NCBI GenBank assembly: GCA_944386805.1 | Contig: CALXCO010000002.1 | Coordinates: 1-64,000 of the forward strand | Direction of reading: 5' to 3' | DNA from: an uncultured Clostridia bacterium | Lineage (GTDB): Bacteria > Bacillota > Clostridia > Oscillospirales > Ruminococcaceae | DNA: 64,000 bases | Shown: positions 7,803 through 17,555 of the stretch, piece after piece | Layout: each line of letters opens with the position of its first letter | How positions within the stretch are numbered: position 1 is the stretch's first letter | Notes under the pieces: model-generated | Databases searched by the model: none | What the model was told of the DNA's origin: nothing | What the model saw: only the letters and a program-made list of their open reading frames with translations | Position numbers and translations under genes: made by a program

Positions 7803-8752
7803 CGTTCAAAACTCCTTTGCTTTGATTTGTAAATTCCTAATTTCATACAAAGAAAGTCATTGAAGTCCTTGCCGAATTTCGGTGGACTGTCAATGACTTC
7901 GTAGCGGTCGGACAAAATGATTTGAAGCGCCTGCGTCGCTTTTCTTCCAACCTCATCATTATCAAAGTGAAGCACGATCCGCTTGATTTCCGGGTGGCTT
8001 TTCAAGAACCCTTCCACCGCTGCGGGGACTTTGCTTTCTTCGATTTTTTCTCTCGGTGCGTAAACACCGGCAAGGGAAACAAGGTTTTCTTTTCTCCAAT
8101 TACCTCCGTTCATTTTGATTAAGGTCGCATAGGAAAGAGCGTCAATCGCACATTCGTACAGGTGGACTTCTGAATTGTTTGAGCCTTCAAGACGGAAAGA
8201 ATAGTGCTTGTCACTGCCCGATGCGTCACCCATAAGTCTTGATTTGTTGGTGGCTCGGTAGGCGGCATAGCGTGGCGTTCCTTTCTCGTCCTTGCCGACA
8301 AACACGGCATTGTGATAAGGCAGGCTCTCAAAAATCAGCCCCTTTTGTATGCAGTGCGTGATGATTTCATAGTCGATGCCCCTGCCGAAAAGATACCCTG
8401 TAATCCTATCTGTGGAAGCACTTTTAGGGGGCAGTTTGAGTTCTTTTGGCGTTTCTTTTTTGGGAGTGCAGTAATCGGTCGGAAGTGCAACCTTGCAACC
8501 CATAATCGTTTCTACGGCTTCATGAAAGGAAAGACCTTTGACCTTTACAAGATAATCGAGGGCAGAATTGCCCCCGATACCTCTTGACCACCACATCCAT
8601 TTGCCGTTGGAAATCTTCAAGCTGTCGTGGGTACGAGTAGTGTAGGTGTTACCGGAAAAGCGTACAAGCTCATTCGGCTCATAGGCTCTCAGGTAAGTGA
8701 GTAAGTCCATCCGCCTTGCTTCCGTAATAACCTCCGGCGCAATATACGGCAT
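7799..8752 (-). CDS. DUF3991/TOPRIM primase-like protein
   Basis: The 317-aa protein resembles a truncated DnaG primase. Its N-terminal segment (RFSGNTYTTRTHDSLKISNG then KWMWWSRGIGGNSALDYLV) corresponds to the DUF3991 and CHC2-like fold without an evident Cys zinc site. The C-terminal half is a TOPRIM domain with the acidic motif VLHFDNDEVGRKATQAL. In mobile elements such proteins are proposed to prime replication of the transferred strand; here that is inference. It is five bases downstream of the DUF3848 gene. Confidence 0.75.
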   Translation of the reverse strand: MPYIAPEVITEARRMDLLTYLRAYEPNELVRFSGNTYTTRTHDSLKISNGKWMWWSRGIGGNSALDYLVKVKGLSFHEAVETIMGCKVALPTDYCTPKKETPKELKLPPKSASTDRITGYLFGRGIDYEIITHCIQKGLIFESLPYHNAVFVGKDEKGTPRYAAYRATNKSRLMGDASGSDKHYSFRLEGSNNSEVHLYECAIDALSYATLIKMNGGNWRKENLVSLAGVYAPREKIEESKVPAAVEGFLKSHPEIKRIVLHFDNDEVGRKATQALQIILSDRYEVIDSPPKFGKDFNDFLCMKLGIYKSKQRSFER

Positions 8753-8757
8753 TTACT

Positions 8758-9090
8758 TCACCTGCTTTCACGCTGTTTTTCTCTGCGTTCTTTTACAACA
8801 TCTTTGGCAGTATCGTCAATCGAGTCACGCAGCATAGCTGTCTCGGATACATCCGATTTGAGCCAGTCCTGATACGCCCTGTCCAACGGGTATTTTTCGA
8901 GGTACAGTGCCTTTGCTTCTTTCTGATCACGCTGGCTATCCTCCAAAATGCAAAGAATGTTTTCCTTTATGACTTTCTCATAAGCTCTCTCAATGACCTG
9001 TTCACTCGGCAATTCTTTCAGCTCGGCAATCAGATCATCGTATTCTTTCTGCGCCTTTTCATAGAGCAGATCGTTATAATCAACCGCCAT
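8758..9090 (-). CDS. DUF3848 family protein
   Basis: The 110-aa helical protein contains YNDLLYEKAQKEYDDLIAEL, EQVIERAYEKVIKENILCIL and PLDRAYQDWLKSD, the pattern of DUF3848 found beside helicase genes in these elements. Function is unknown. The ATG at 9090 was preferred over an ATG at 9096, because it lies nine bases from GGAG whereas the upstream codon lies only three. It sits between the giant helicase gene (15-base gap) and the TOPRIM gene. Confidence 0.65.
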   Translation of the reverse strand: MAVDYNDLLYEKAQKEYDDLIAELKELPSEQVIERAYEKVIKENILCILEDSQRDQKEAKALYLEKYPLDRAYQDWLKSDVSETAMLRDSIDDTAKDVVKERREKQRESR

Positions 9091-9105
9091 TTTCATCAAC
9101 TCCTT

Positions 9106-12100
9106 TCATCGTTCACGGTCTTTGCTTTTCGGCGTCGGTTCTTCGTCGCCCTCATCAGGCTCGCCGCCGACAATCTCATTCTCACGCTTATCCACATTGA
9201 GAAGTGCGTTGAGTTCGTTCAGTCTTGCGGTTTTGGTTTTGAGTTCTTCTTCCTGATTGAACGGTTTTTCCACATCGACCTTTGCCGTTTCAAACTGCGT
9301 TTTGACATTTTCAAGCTCCTGTTCGTTTATCTCCAAACGCTTCGGAAGTCCCTCAAGAGCGTTATCCAAACGGGTAATGTTGCCGAAGGTATCCGTACCG
9401 AGCGACACAGCATAACCGAGTTCGCCCTTGAGTTTGACCTTGTATTCCTTCGCAAAGGTATCAAAGGAAAGCTCTGTCTGAAAGCCACGGTACTCTCCGA
9501 GAGGAATAGGATCGGGACTCGTCATAGCCTGACACGCATCAAGAATTGCATTACCGGCGTCCGCTTTCTCGGAATAAAAAACACCCTTGACCGTCATTCC
9601 GATAAAGCTATCGTCAAGCGGTTTCGGGTGCTGTTTTGCTCTCTCAATATCGGATTTCAAGCCCGCAATCATATCAGTTCGTCTTGCGATCTCCTGCGGA
9701 TAGAACTTGATAATCTTATCTTCAAGAGCATATTTTTCAGATAAGAAGTTGGATTTAAGCAGGCGCAATTTCTGCACCTGAATATCCAAGTCCATTTTCT
9801 CTTTGATATACGGATTGCCTGTTGCAAGCATTTTGATTTCAGCATAGGACAGTGCTGTTTCGTCAATATCCTCGCAGGAACGGACGGGCGATTTGCTCGT
9901 CATAATCTGCGAAGCGAACTTTTGCTTTCCCTCCACAAGCTGATAGAGGTAAGCGTCGAAGGTTTCCTCGGTCACGAAGCGGTAAATATCTACCTCAAGG
10001 TTTTCGTTGCCCTGACGGATACTTCTGCCGAGTCGCTGTTCCAAATCGGAAGGTCGCCAAGGGCAGTCAAGGTCGCTGGATGCGGCAAGTTTATTCTGCA
10101 CATTAGTACCTGCACCCATCTTCTGAGTGCTTCCCATTAGGATACGGACATCACCTTTGCGGACTTTTTTGAACAGCTCCAGCTTCTTTGCTTCGGTGTC
10201 CGCTTCGTGAATGAATTTTATTTCTTCGGCGGGTACTCCACGCTCTATGAGTTTCTTACGAATGTCATCATACACGGAGAAATTGCCGTCGTTTTTCGGA
10301 GTGGAAAGGTCACAGAAGAATAACTGCGTCAGCCGTTTTTCCTTTCCATTTTCCCAAGTTTCAAACATTGCGTCCACACAGGCGTTCAGCTTACTGCCCT
10401 CAAAGTCGGGGAGCATTGGGTTAATCAGTCGTTGGTCAAGAGCCAGCTTTCTGCCATCGTTGGTGATTTTCAGCATATTATCTACGCTTGCGTCCACCAT
10501 ACCGTTGCGGACTTTTTCTGCTCGCTCTGCAAGCTCGGCTACCATCTGCTTTTGGATTTCAGACGGCTTAACCGAGATGTTGTGATAAACTGCTTTCGGC
10601 ACGGGTAAGTCAAGCATATCTGCGGTTTTAATGTCCGCAACCTCTTTGAACATCGCCATCAGCTCAGGTAGGTTGTAGAACCTTGCAAACCTTGTCTTTG
10701 CTCGGTAGCCTGTTCCTTCGGGTGTCAGCTCCACCGCCGTAACGGTTTCGCCAAAGGTGGATGCCCACGCATCAAAGTGTTGCAGATTATTTTTCACAAG
10801 GGTGTTGTACTGCAAATATCTCTGAATTGTGTAAAGCTCCACCATAGAATTGGAGATCGGAGTTCCGGTTGCAAATACCGTACCACGACCACCCGTAATC
10901 TCGTCAAGGTAGCGGCACTTCATAAAAAGGTCGCTGGATTTCTGAGCTTCGGTCTGTGCGATACCACCCACATTCCTCATTTTGGTATAGAGGAAAAGGT
11001 TCTTGTAATAGTGGCTCTCATCAATAAAAAGCCTGTCCACACCGAGTTCCTCAAAGGTCACAACATCGTCCTTTTTGGACTGGTCGTTGAGCTTATCGAG
11101 CTTCTGTTTAACGGATTTTTTCGTGCGCTCCAACTGCTTGACCGAGAAATTATCTCCTCGGTTTCTTTTCAAATCTGCAATGCCGTTGGTGACTTCTTCA
11201 AGCTGCTGTTCAAGGATAGCTCTCTGCCGTTCAATGCTCATTGGGATTTTCTCAAACTGAGAATGCCCGATGATAATAGCGTCGTAATCCCCGGTAGCAA
11301 TTCGACCGCAGAACCTTTTGCGGTTTTTGGTTTCAAAGTCCTTTTTCGTAGCCACCAAAATATTTGCGGACGGATAGAGCTGCAAGAACTCCGACGCCCA
11401 TTGCTCGGTGAGGTGGTTTGGGACTACGAACAGTGATTTACTGCATAATCCGAGCCGTTTCGACTCCATAGCAGCCGCCGTCATTTCAAAGGTTTTGCCT
11501 GCACCAACGGCGTGTGCAAGAAGCGTATTGCCGCCGTAAAGGATATGCGCTACCGCATTTCTTTGGTGTTCCCGCAGTTCAATTTCGGGGTTCATACCGT
11601 TAAAGGTAATATGGCTTCCGTCGTACTCACGGGGACGAATACTGTTGAACTTTTCGTTGTAGAGCTTGCATAGTCTTTCTCTGCGCTCAGGATCAGACCA
11701 TATCCAGTCCTGAAAGCCCTGCTTAATAAGCTCCTGCTTTGCCTGAGCGATAGCAGTTTCCTTTTTATTCAGGATTGCTTTCTTTTTGCCGTCTGCATCT
11801 TCCTCATAATCGAAGATACGCACATCCTTCAGGTTCAGCGTTTCCTCGATAATCTTGTACGCATTGATACGGCTTGTGCCGTAGGTACTGTACGCTTTGA
11901 CATTTCCTCGGTCGTAGGATTTGCCCTCGATATTCCATTCTCCCGTGTACTCGGAAAAATGGATTTTGATGTTCCACTGTGCATATCTCGGCGTTCCCAA
12001 GAACTCAAACACAAACTGCTCTACAATCTCAGGCGGAAGCCAAGTCGCACCGAGTCGGACAGAAATCTCACTTGCCGTCAGGTCTTTTGGCTGCACCTTT

Positions 12101-15100
12101 TGGAGCGCTTCCACATTGATACTGTATTCTTCAGGTGAAAGCTGTGCCGATTTTTTTGCCCAGACGAGTTTTTCACGGACATTGCCGGAGAGATATTCGT
12201 CAGCCATAAGGTACTTTGCTTCGGTGCTGTTCCCGTACCCGTACATCGGGTTTAAGAAGATAACACCTTTAAGGTCGGCAAAGATTTCTTCCTCGGGTTT
12301 GCCTGAAAGCTCACACATATATTCCATATCAATACAGGCTTTTTCGCCCATAGATACGGCAAGCGCTTCGCTCGAAGTGTCTACCGAGGTAACAGGGGTA
12401 TGGGGTTTAATTGTTCTCTTAAAGAACATATCCGCTTTCTTTTCAAGCTGCCCGTCATCGCCCAAGACTTCAAGAGCCGAGAGCAAAGAGAAGGAGCTGT
12501 CCTGTGAGAAAGCAGAAGAATTGGCACGGCTGTTTATAAGACCGTACTTCGCCGTAAAGGTATCATAGAGGCTGTTTAGCTTTGCCTGTTCCTCCTTGAT
12601 TGCCGAGTCGGGATAATCTTCGGTCTGCAACTCAATCAGGTTTCTGACACAGTCACGGATCGCAATCATACCCTTAATGCGGTTTTCTGCGGTGGCAGAA
12701 ACATCAACGGGAGCCATTCGGCTGTTTTCCCGAAAATAGATTTTGCCGTCCACAAGCGTATAGGAAAAGTTTCTAACGGTCGGATCGGCGGGGATGGAAT
12801 TATCTTCTTCGGTGAGTTCATCTTCCACTTCATAAGCCGTAATCTCACCGTGAATGTTTGCAACGGCTTCGCTGAGCTGCTCTGCAAGGTCAGCTCCCTC
12901 ATACGGTACACAGAAGGGTTCAGGACCGAAACGCCCCGATACCATTTTCATCTCGCCGAGTATCATTTCGGGATGCTCTACAAAGTAGCTGTTCATCGCA
13001 ATGCCGTTCTCGTCTGTGCCGAGATGCACCCAGTCAGGCTCAATATCTACAATGCGGTCACGCTTTTGCAGGATGAGAATATCCGAAACGACTTCCGTTC
13101 CGGCGTTGCCCTTAAAGGTGTTATTCGGCAGACGGATAGCGCCGAGCAGGTCGGCTCTCTGTGCGATATACTTTCGGACTGCGGGATTTTCCTTGTCCAT
13201 CGTTCCTTTGCTCGTGATGAGCGCCATAACGCCGCCCGGTCGAAGTTTATCAAGGGACTTTGCGAAAAAGTAGTCGTGGATCAGGAACTTGTGCTTGTCA
13301 TACCTCTTGTCGGGAACTTTGAAATCCCCAAACGGCACATTACCCACAACGGCGTCAAAGAAGCTGTCGGGTAGATTAGCCTCCTCAAAGCCCTGTGCGG
13401 CAATAGAGGATTTTTGATAAAGCTGCTGTGCGATACCCGCCGAAACGGTATCAAGCTCAACGCCATAGATTTTACTCTCGCTCATTGAGTCGGGCAGCAT
13501 ACCGATAAAATGACCGATACCGCAGGAAGGCTCCAAGATATTGCCCTCACGAAAACCTAACTGCTCCATAGCCTTATATACGGCTTTAATAACCGTAGGC
13601 GGAGTGTAGAAAGCAGTCAGGGTGCTTTCTCTTGCCGACTCATATTCTTCAGGAGTCAGGATATTTTTGAGCATCGCATACTCGGTGTGCCAAGCTCCTG
13701 CTCGTTCATCAAATGCTTCGGGAATACCGCCCCAACCGACATATTTCGACAAGATTATCTGCTCGTCAAGTGTAGCAAATCGGTTTTCTTGCTGACATCT
13801 TTTCAAGACCGTAATCGCCGCATAGTTGCGGTGGAAACGCTCTTTTTTATTGACTTCTTCAATCTCGTTATTGGCAAAGTCAAAGTTGTGTCGTTCGGAC
13901 ATTGGGATTTCAGGGTGTAAGTCAAAGGACTGCACCTTACTTTTTTTCTGCTTTTCCCAAGCAGGAACTACGGGGGCAGAAGCCTTTTCCACACGCTCAA
14001 GTTCTTCTTCGGACAGATAAACAAGGTCATCAAAGGAAAGGTTCTTCAGACCTCGCTCGGTCATATCCTCAAGACTGTCGTACTGTTCGGTGCGGATAAC
14101 CGTACCGTCCACAAGGGTTTCAATCTTGAAGTCTACAAGGTTGACATTCGCCTGTATTTCGTGCTTATCATCTTCGGTCGTTGTGTATGCCACATTGACT
14201 TCGGAAAGGTTAGAGTAGTCCGCACCCTCGTCACGCTCAAATTCTTCTCGACAGTATTCGTCAATAATCTCCTTAGCAATATCAAGGGAAGATTTCAGAT
14301 ACGGACTGTCGATAATCTCAACGCCCTGCGGCGACGGATCAAGCTGTGAGATAAAGTCCTGCGGAATGGTCGTTCCGTCCCTGTCCTTATACAGAACAAT
14401 TTTCATCGGAACGCCGTAGTAATTTTCTTCCTTAATGTCCTTTTCAAACTGATAGGGACTTGTGTATTCGATGCTCTCACGAACACGCCCGTCCGTATGA
14501 AGGTAATCAATTCTGCCGATAGGCTTTGACTGTACCGGAGCTTCCTTGATCGTAGAAACAATGGAAAGAACCTTGCGCTCGCTGCCGTCAACGGTTGAAA
14601 CCGCAAGGTCAAAACCTCTGTCGGTCAGCATATTCATATAGGTTTCGAGGGTGTGCTGCGGGAAGCCCACCATAGGAACTCTCTCGCTGTCGCTTATCGC
14701 ACGGGAGGTCATCACAAGGTCAAGAGCTTCAGCAACCTTTTGTGCGTCCTCGCCATAGGCTTCAAAGAAATCGCCAACCTGATACAACACAAGACTGTCG
14801 GGATTTTCGGCTTTCACCGCAAGATAACTTCTATACGGTTCTCTTACACGGTCATAAACCGGCAATGCGTTCGGCTCATTCTGCCCAGCCATTCTGTTGA
14901 GTTCTGATTGATGTTCCGTTTCAAATTCCTGAATATCCTTGTGGATTTTGAGAATGTTTTCGGGTGTGAACTCGGTATAGTCGCAGTCCATCTCATAGTC
15001 GTTTTCCGCTTCCATAAAGAAAGGCGTGTTGATGTCAGCCAAAAACTGATCCGACATTTCTTCAAGGTCGGAAACAAACCTATCCGTGTTTTCGGGATGG

Positions 15101-17541
15101 TTCGCAATATCATACTGTTCGATGAGTTCTTCAAAAACAGTGAAGCCCAAATCACCTGAGACATACTGACCACCGGCATTTGCGTCGGGATTAAAATATA
15201 TCCAATGAACAAGGTCGTTTCCGCTATCCAAAGATATTCTCACCTTTGTGTTGTCCGTGATTTCTTCGGCTGGTAAAACCTTTACTTTCAGATGGTCGTT
15301 CATCGGGTTTTCCTGAACCTTTTGGTCGAACTCGGCTCTTGTCATTTCCTTATTGAACAACGGGAACTGCGTATCATAGAGCATTACCCGGTCATTGTCA
15401 AAGGACAGAATTTCATACTCGTTTGCACCGAGATAAACGGTGTTGCCAAGATGATATTCATATCTTTCGTTGCTCGGTTCAGGCTCTTTCTTTTCGGGTG
15501 GTGCAGTAGAAAGGATTTCTCGCTTTCTGCGTTCCTCTGCGGCTTCGGCTCTGCGAATTTCGTGTTGCTCAAGCCACTCAGGGTAGAGTTCCTTTTCTTT
15601 CGGGTTCAGGTATCTATCCATTTTAATAAGCTCAGAAATGCGCTTTTCAACCTGATTCCAATTCAGAAGCACTTTGACTTCTTCGCCGTTTACATTCTTC
15701 GAGATTTTGATGCCTTTGCCGTCGTGCTGCTCGTCAATGCCCGTTCCGGTGATAACGGGGTAAGAACCGCCCCAACCGTATTCATTTTTCAGGAAATCCA
15801 CATTTTCTTTCTTTGAAAGGCTCTTTTGAAACTGCTCATAAATGCGGAACTTTCCCTCCGACACGCCGCTTCCACGGGTGAGAACAGCGTCGATGATCTC
15901 CTGAGAAAAGGAAAAAGCAGAGGGTTTTGTTACCTCTGCTTCGTAATTGAGCATTAAGCTCATCTGCCCGTCTATGGAGGGCAAGGGTTTCATTGTGTCC
16001 TGAAGCTCGCCCAAAAGACGCATTGCTTCAAAATGTTTGGCTATCACGCCCCAGTCGTAAAAGCTCTGCTTTGTACGGCTAAGATAACTACCTTCCCAAA
16101 GCTGAAGCACATTCTGATAAGTCTTGTAGCCGACTCGTCTGCCGTCGCCCAGTATCACTTCGGTAAAATCATTATTGAAAATACTCTTGATATACTCGGT
16201 GCGCTTGTCCTCGTCGGCTACACTTTCGTAAAATGCACGGATTTCATCTTTGGTGGCTTTCAGGTGGGGTGTGGTTGCAAGGATTTCACGGATAGTATCA
16301 TCGTGACCGAAGAACGGAAGGCTTCTGTCCTCGTTGCTTCGGTCGTAATACTCTAAGCGAAGATTACTTCCTTCATCACGATTTCCTGAACTCGGCTCTT
16401 CAGGTTGTTCATCTTCCGAACCCAACTCATCATATCCGTCGCTTTCAGGCTCTCGGTCAAGCCTTCCTTCGCCGCCATCTCTTTCGTCAAGCGTTCCTCC
16501 ATTTCGGTCGCCGTCTGTTCGATCTGCGTCAGATGCTCGCTCAGCTTGCAGCTCGTCAGGAGATTGTAATACAGCACCTTGCGGTTCTCTTTCAGGTACT
16601 TCGCCCTCATTCGGGAGTACCGTCCCATCGGCGCTTCCAGCTGTTCCGGCAGCTCCAAATTGGGCAGTCTGTAATCGCCCTGCATCGTGTATGTCAGCTC
16701 GTTCATTTTGTGGACTCCTTTCTGTGTTTTGATTTCTGCCTATATTGTAATCAGGCTTTCTGTTTTCTGCAATTATGCGATTTTGCCTATCAAGGGACAT
16801 CACTGTTTTTGCAATCTCGGTAAGTCCCATTTCGGCAATGTCGCTGGTGGCAAAGCCCAGGGCATTAAGCGTACCGGGCGTATTGAAATTGATAATATCC
16901 TCAAAATCTTCACGCTCGAAATATTCCTCCGTATCAATGCCGAGCCGTTCCATCATCATATATGCCACGCTGTTGGTAACAACTTTTCTGTATATGGTGG
17001 AAATATTGTCCTCGTCCAGTTCCTCCAAGAAGCTGTCGTTTACAGAGTATAGCAAATCACGGGTATAATCGGGAAGATTGTCCTCGGCGGCGTTTTGTGC
17101 CGCACTCATAACTGCGTCCGCAAGGCTTTGGCTGTTATTCAGCGTTCCAAAGGTGCTTTCAAGGGTTTCGGTGATTTCCTGCTCATATTCCGGCTTCATT
17201 TCCCAAATAGGAACAGGACGGGAATACTTGCTCGGATGGGTGTCGGAAATGTCAAAGTAATGGATAAGACGCTGGCGGCTTCTGCTTGCATCGTCGTCAA
17301 AGACCGCAATACCGGTTGCACCTCGATTAACCCATCGACCGAAAGTGCCGTTCCAACGCTCAATTTCAAGAACTGCGGTAGCGTCCGGTCGCTGTGCGAA
17401 CACCAAAAGCTGTTCATCGAAGCGTAGCTTATAGTTTCGGCAGGCAGAAGTCAAAAAGGCTTCCCAATTCTGCGGAGAGGATACCACCGTCTTGCAGGTA
17501 CGGTCGTACAGTTCGGAAATAAGGTCATATTTACGAGCCAT
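9106..17541 (-). CDS. Giant methylase-SNF2 helicase polyvalent protein
   Basis: This 2811-aa protein is the largest of the element. Residues about 1-160 form a conserved N-terminal block (LRFDEQLLVFAQRPDATAV). Residues about 270-400 are an acidic, low-complexity linker. Residues about 890-980 resemble the MutS N-terminal mismatch-recognition domain (LVLYQVGDFFEAYGEDAQKV). An N6-adenine methylase-like fold follows, with LEPSCGIGHF (about 1335) and NVPFGDF (about 1400) in place of the usual NPPY/F. The C-terminal part is an SNF2-type helicase: HAVGAGKTFEM (about 2010), FIDESHYYKN (about 2180), FATGTPISNS, MGAGTNVQNK (about 2470) and LGRSIRQGNE (about 2510). It may protect or remodel incoming DNA; that is inference. 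AAGGAGG precedes the ATG. A separate TnpV frame lies inside the linker. Confidence 0.85.
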   Translation of the reverse strand: MARKYDLISELYDRTCKTVVSSPQNWEAFLTSACRNYKLRFDEQLLVFAQRPDATAVLEIERWNGTFGRWVNRGATGIAVFDDDASRSRQRLIHYFDISDTHPSKYSRPVPIWEMKPEYEQEITETLESTFGTLNNSQSLADAVMSAAQNAAEDNLPDYTRDLLYSVNDSFLEELDEDNISTIYRKVVTNSVAYMMMERLGIDTEEYFEREDFEDIINFNTPGTLNALGFATSDIAEMGLTEIAKTVMSLDRQNRIIAENRKPDYNIGRNQNTERSPQNERADIHDAGRLQTAQFGAAGTAGSADGTVLPNEGEVPEREPQGAVLQSPDELQAERASDADRTDGDRNGGTLDERDGGEGRLDREPESDGYDELGSEDEQPEEPSSGNRDEGSNLRLEYYDRSNEDRSLPFFGHDDTIREILATTPHLKATKDEIRAFYESVADEDKRTEYIKSIFNNDFTEVILGDGRRVGYKTYQNVLQLWEGSYLSRTKQSFYDWGVIAKHFEAMRLLGELQDTMKPLPSIDGQMSLMLNYEAEVTKPSAFSFSQEIIDAVLTRGSGVSEGKFRIYEQFQKSLSKKENVDFLKNEYGWGGSYPVITGTGIDEQHDGKGIKISKNVNGEEVKVLLNWNQVEKRISELIKMDRYLNPKEKELYPEWLEQHEIRRAEAAEERRKREILSTAPPEKKEPEPSNERYEYHLGNTVYLGANEYEILSFDNDRVMLYDTQFPLFNKEMTRAEFDQKVQENPMNDHLKVKVLPAEEITDNTKVRISLDSGNDLVHWIYFNPDANAGGQYVSGDLGFTVFEELIEQYDIANHPENTDRFVSDLEEMSDQFLADINTPFFMEAENDYEMDCDYTEFTPENILKIHKDIQEFETEHQSELNRMAGQNEPNALPVYDRVREPYRSYLAVKAENPDSLVLYQVGDFFEAYGEDAQKVAEALDLVMTSRAISDSERVPMVGFPQHTLETYMNMLTDRGFDLAVSTVDGSERKVLSIVSTIKEAPVQSKPIGRIDYLHTDGRVRESIEYTSPYQFEKDIKEENYYGVPMKIVLYKDRDGTTIPQDFISQLDPSPQGVEIIDSPYLKSSLDIAKEIIDEYCREEFERDEGADYSNLSEVNVAYTTTEDDKHEIQANVNLVDFKIETLVDGTVIRTEQYDSLEDMTERGLKNLSFDDLVYLSEEELERVEKASAPVVPAWEKQKKSKVQSFDLHPEIPMSERHNFDFANNEIEEVNKKERFHRNYAAITVLKRCQQENRFATLDEQIILSKYVGWGGIPEAFDERAGAWHTEYAMLKNILTPEEYESARESTLTAFYTPPTVIKAVYKAMEQLGFREGNILEPSCGIGHFIGMLPDSMSESKIYGVELDTVSAGIAQQLYQKSSIAAQGFEEANLPDSFFDAVVGNVPFGDFKVPDKRYDKHKFLIHDYFFAKSLDKLRPGGVMALITSKGTMDKENPAVRKYIAQRADLLGAIRLPNNTFKGNAGTEVVSDILILQKRDRIVDIEPDWVHLGTDENGIAMNSYFVEHPEMILGEMKMVSGRFGPEPFCVPYEGADLAEQLSEAVANIHGEITAYEVEDELTEEDNSIPADPTVRNFSYTLVDGKIYFRENSRMAPVDVSATAENRIKGMIAIRDCVRNLIELQTEDYPDSAIKEEQAKLNSLYDTFTAKYGLINSRANSSAFSQDSSFSLLSALEVLGDDGQLEKKADMFFKRTIKPHTPVTSVDTSSEALAVSMGEKACIDMEYMCELSGKPEEEIFADLKGVIFLNPMYGYGNSTEAKYLMADEYLSGNVREKLVWAKKSAQLSPEEYSINVEALQKVQPKDLTASEISVRLGATWLPPEIVEQFVFEFLGTPRYAQWNIKIHFSEYTGEWNIEGKSYDRGNVKAYSTYGTSRINAYKIIEETLNLKDVRIFDYEEDADGKKKAILNKKETAIAQAKQELIKQGFQDWIWSDPERRERLCKLYNEKFNSIRPREYDGSHITFNGMNPEIELREHQRNAVAHILYGGNTLLAHAVGAGKTFEMTAAAMESKRLGLCSKSLFVVPNHLTEQWASEFLQLYPSANILVATKKDFETKNRKRFCGRIATGDYDAIIIGHSQFEKIPMSIERQRAILEQQLEEVTNGIADLKRNRGDNFSVKQLERTKKSVKQKLDKLNDQSKKDDVVTFEELGVDRLFIDESHYYKNLFLYTKMRNVGGIAQTEAQKSSDLFMKCRYLDEITGGRGTVFATGTPISNSMVELYTIQRYLQYNTLVKNNLQHFDAWASTFGETVTAVELTPEGTGYRAKTRFARFYNLPELMAMFKEVADIKTADMLDLPVPKAVYHNISVKPSEIQKQMVAELAERAEKVRNGMVDASVDNMLKITNDGRKLALDQRLINPMLPDFEGSKLNACVDAMFETWENGKEKRLTQLFFCDLSTPKNDGNFSVYDDIRKKLIERGVPAEEIKFIHEADTEAKKLELFKKVRKGDVRILMGSTQKMGAGTNVQNKLAASSDLDCPWRPSDLEQRLGRSIRQGNENLEVDIYRFVTEETFDAYLYQLVEGKQKFASQIMTSKSPVRSCEDIDETALSYAEIKMLATGNPYIKEKMDLDIQVQKLRLLKSNFLSEKYALEDKIIKFYPQEIARRTDMIAGLKSDIERAKQHPKPLDDSFIGMTVKGVFYSEKADAGNAILDACQAMTSPDPIPLGEYRGFQTELSFDTFAKEYKVKLKGELGYAVSLGTDTFGNITRLDNALEGLPKRLEINEQELENVKTQFETAKVDVEKPFNQEEELKTKTARLNELNALLNVDKRENEIVGGEPDEGDEEPTPKSKDRER
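16353..16706 (-). CDS. TnpV-like protein encoded out of frame inside the helicase gene
   Basis: The 117-aa frame starts MNELTYTMQGDYRLPNLELP and continues GRYSRMRAKYLKENRKVLYY, LTSCKLSEHLTQIEQTA and MMSWVRKMNNLKSRVQEIV. This is recognisable as TnpV, a small protein common in clostridial conjugative transposons. It is on the same strand as the 2811-aa gene but in another frame. It has its own strong ribosome site (AAAGGAGTCCACAAA before ATG). In the helicase frame the same DNA encodes the low-complexity linker. TnpV function is unknown. Real translation is supported by family resemblance plus the ribosome site. Confidence 0.75.
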   Translation of the reverse strand: MNELTYTMQGDYRLPNLELPEQLEAPMGRYSRMRAKYLKENRKVLYYNLLTSCKLSEHLTQIEQTATEMEERLTKEMAAKEGLTESLKATDMMSWVRKMNNLKSRVQEIVMKEVIFA

Positions 17542-17555
17542 CGGGAAACACCTCC

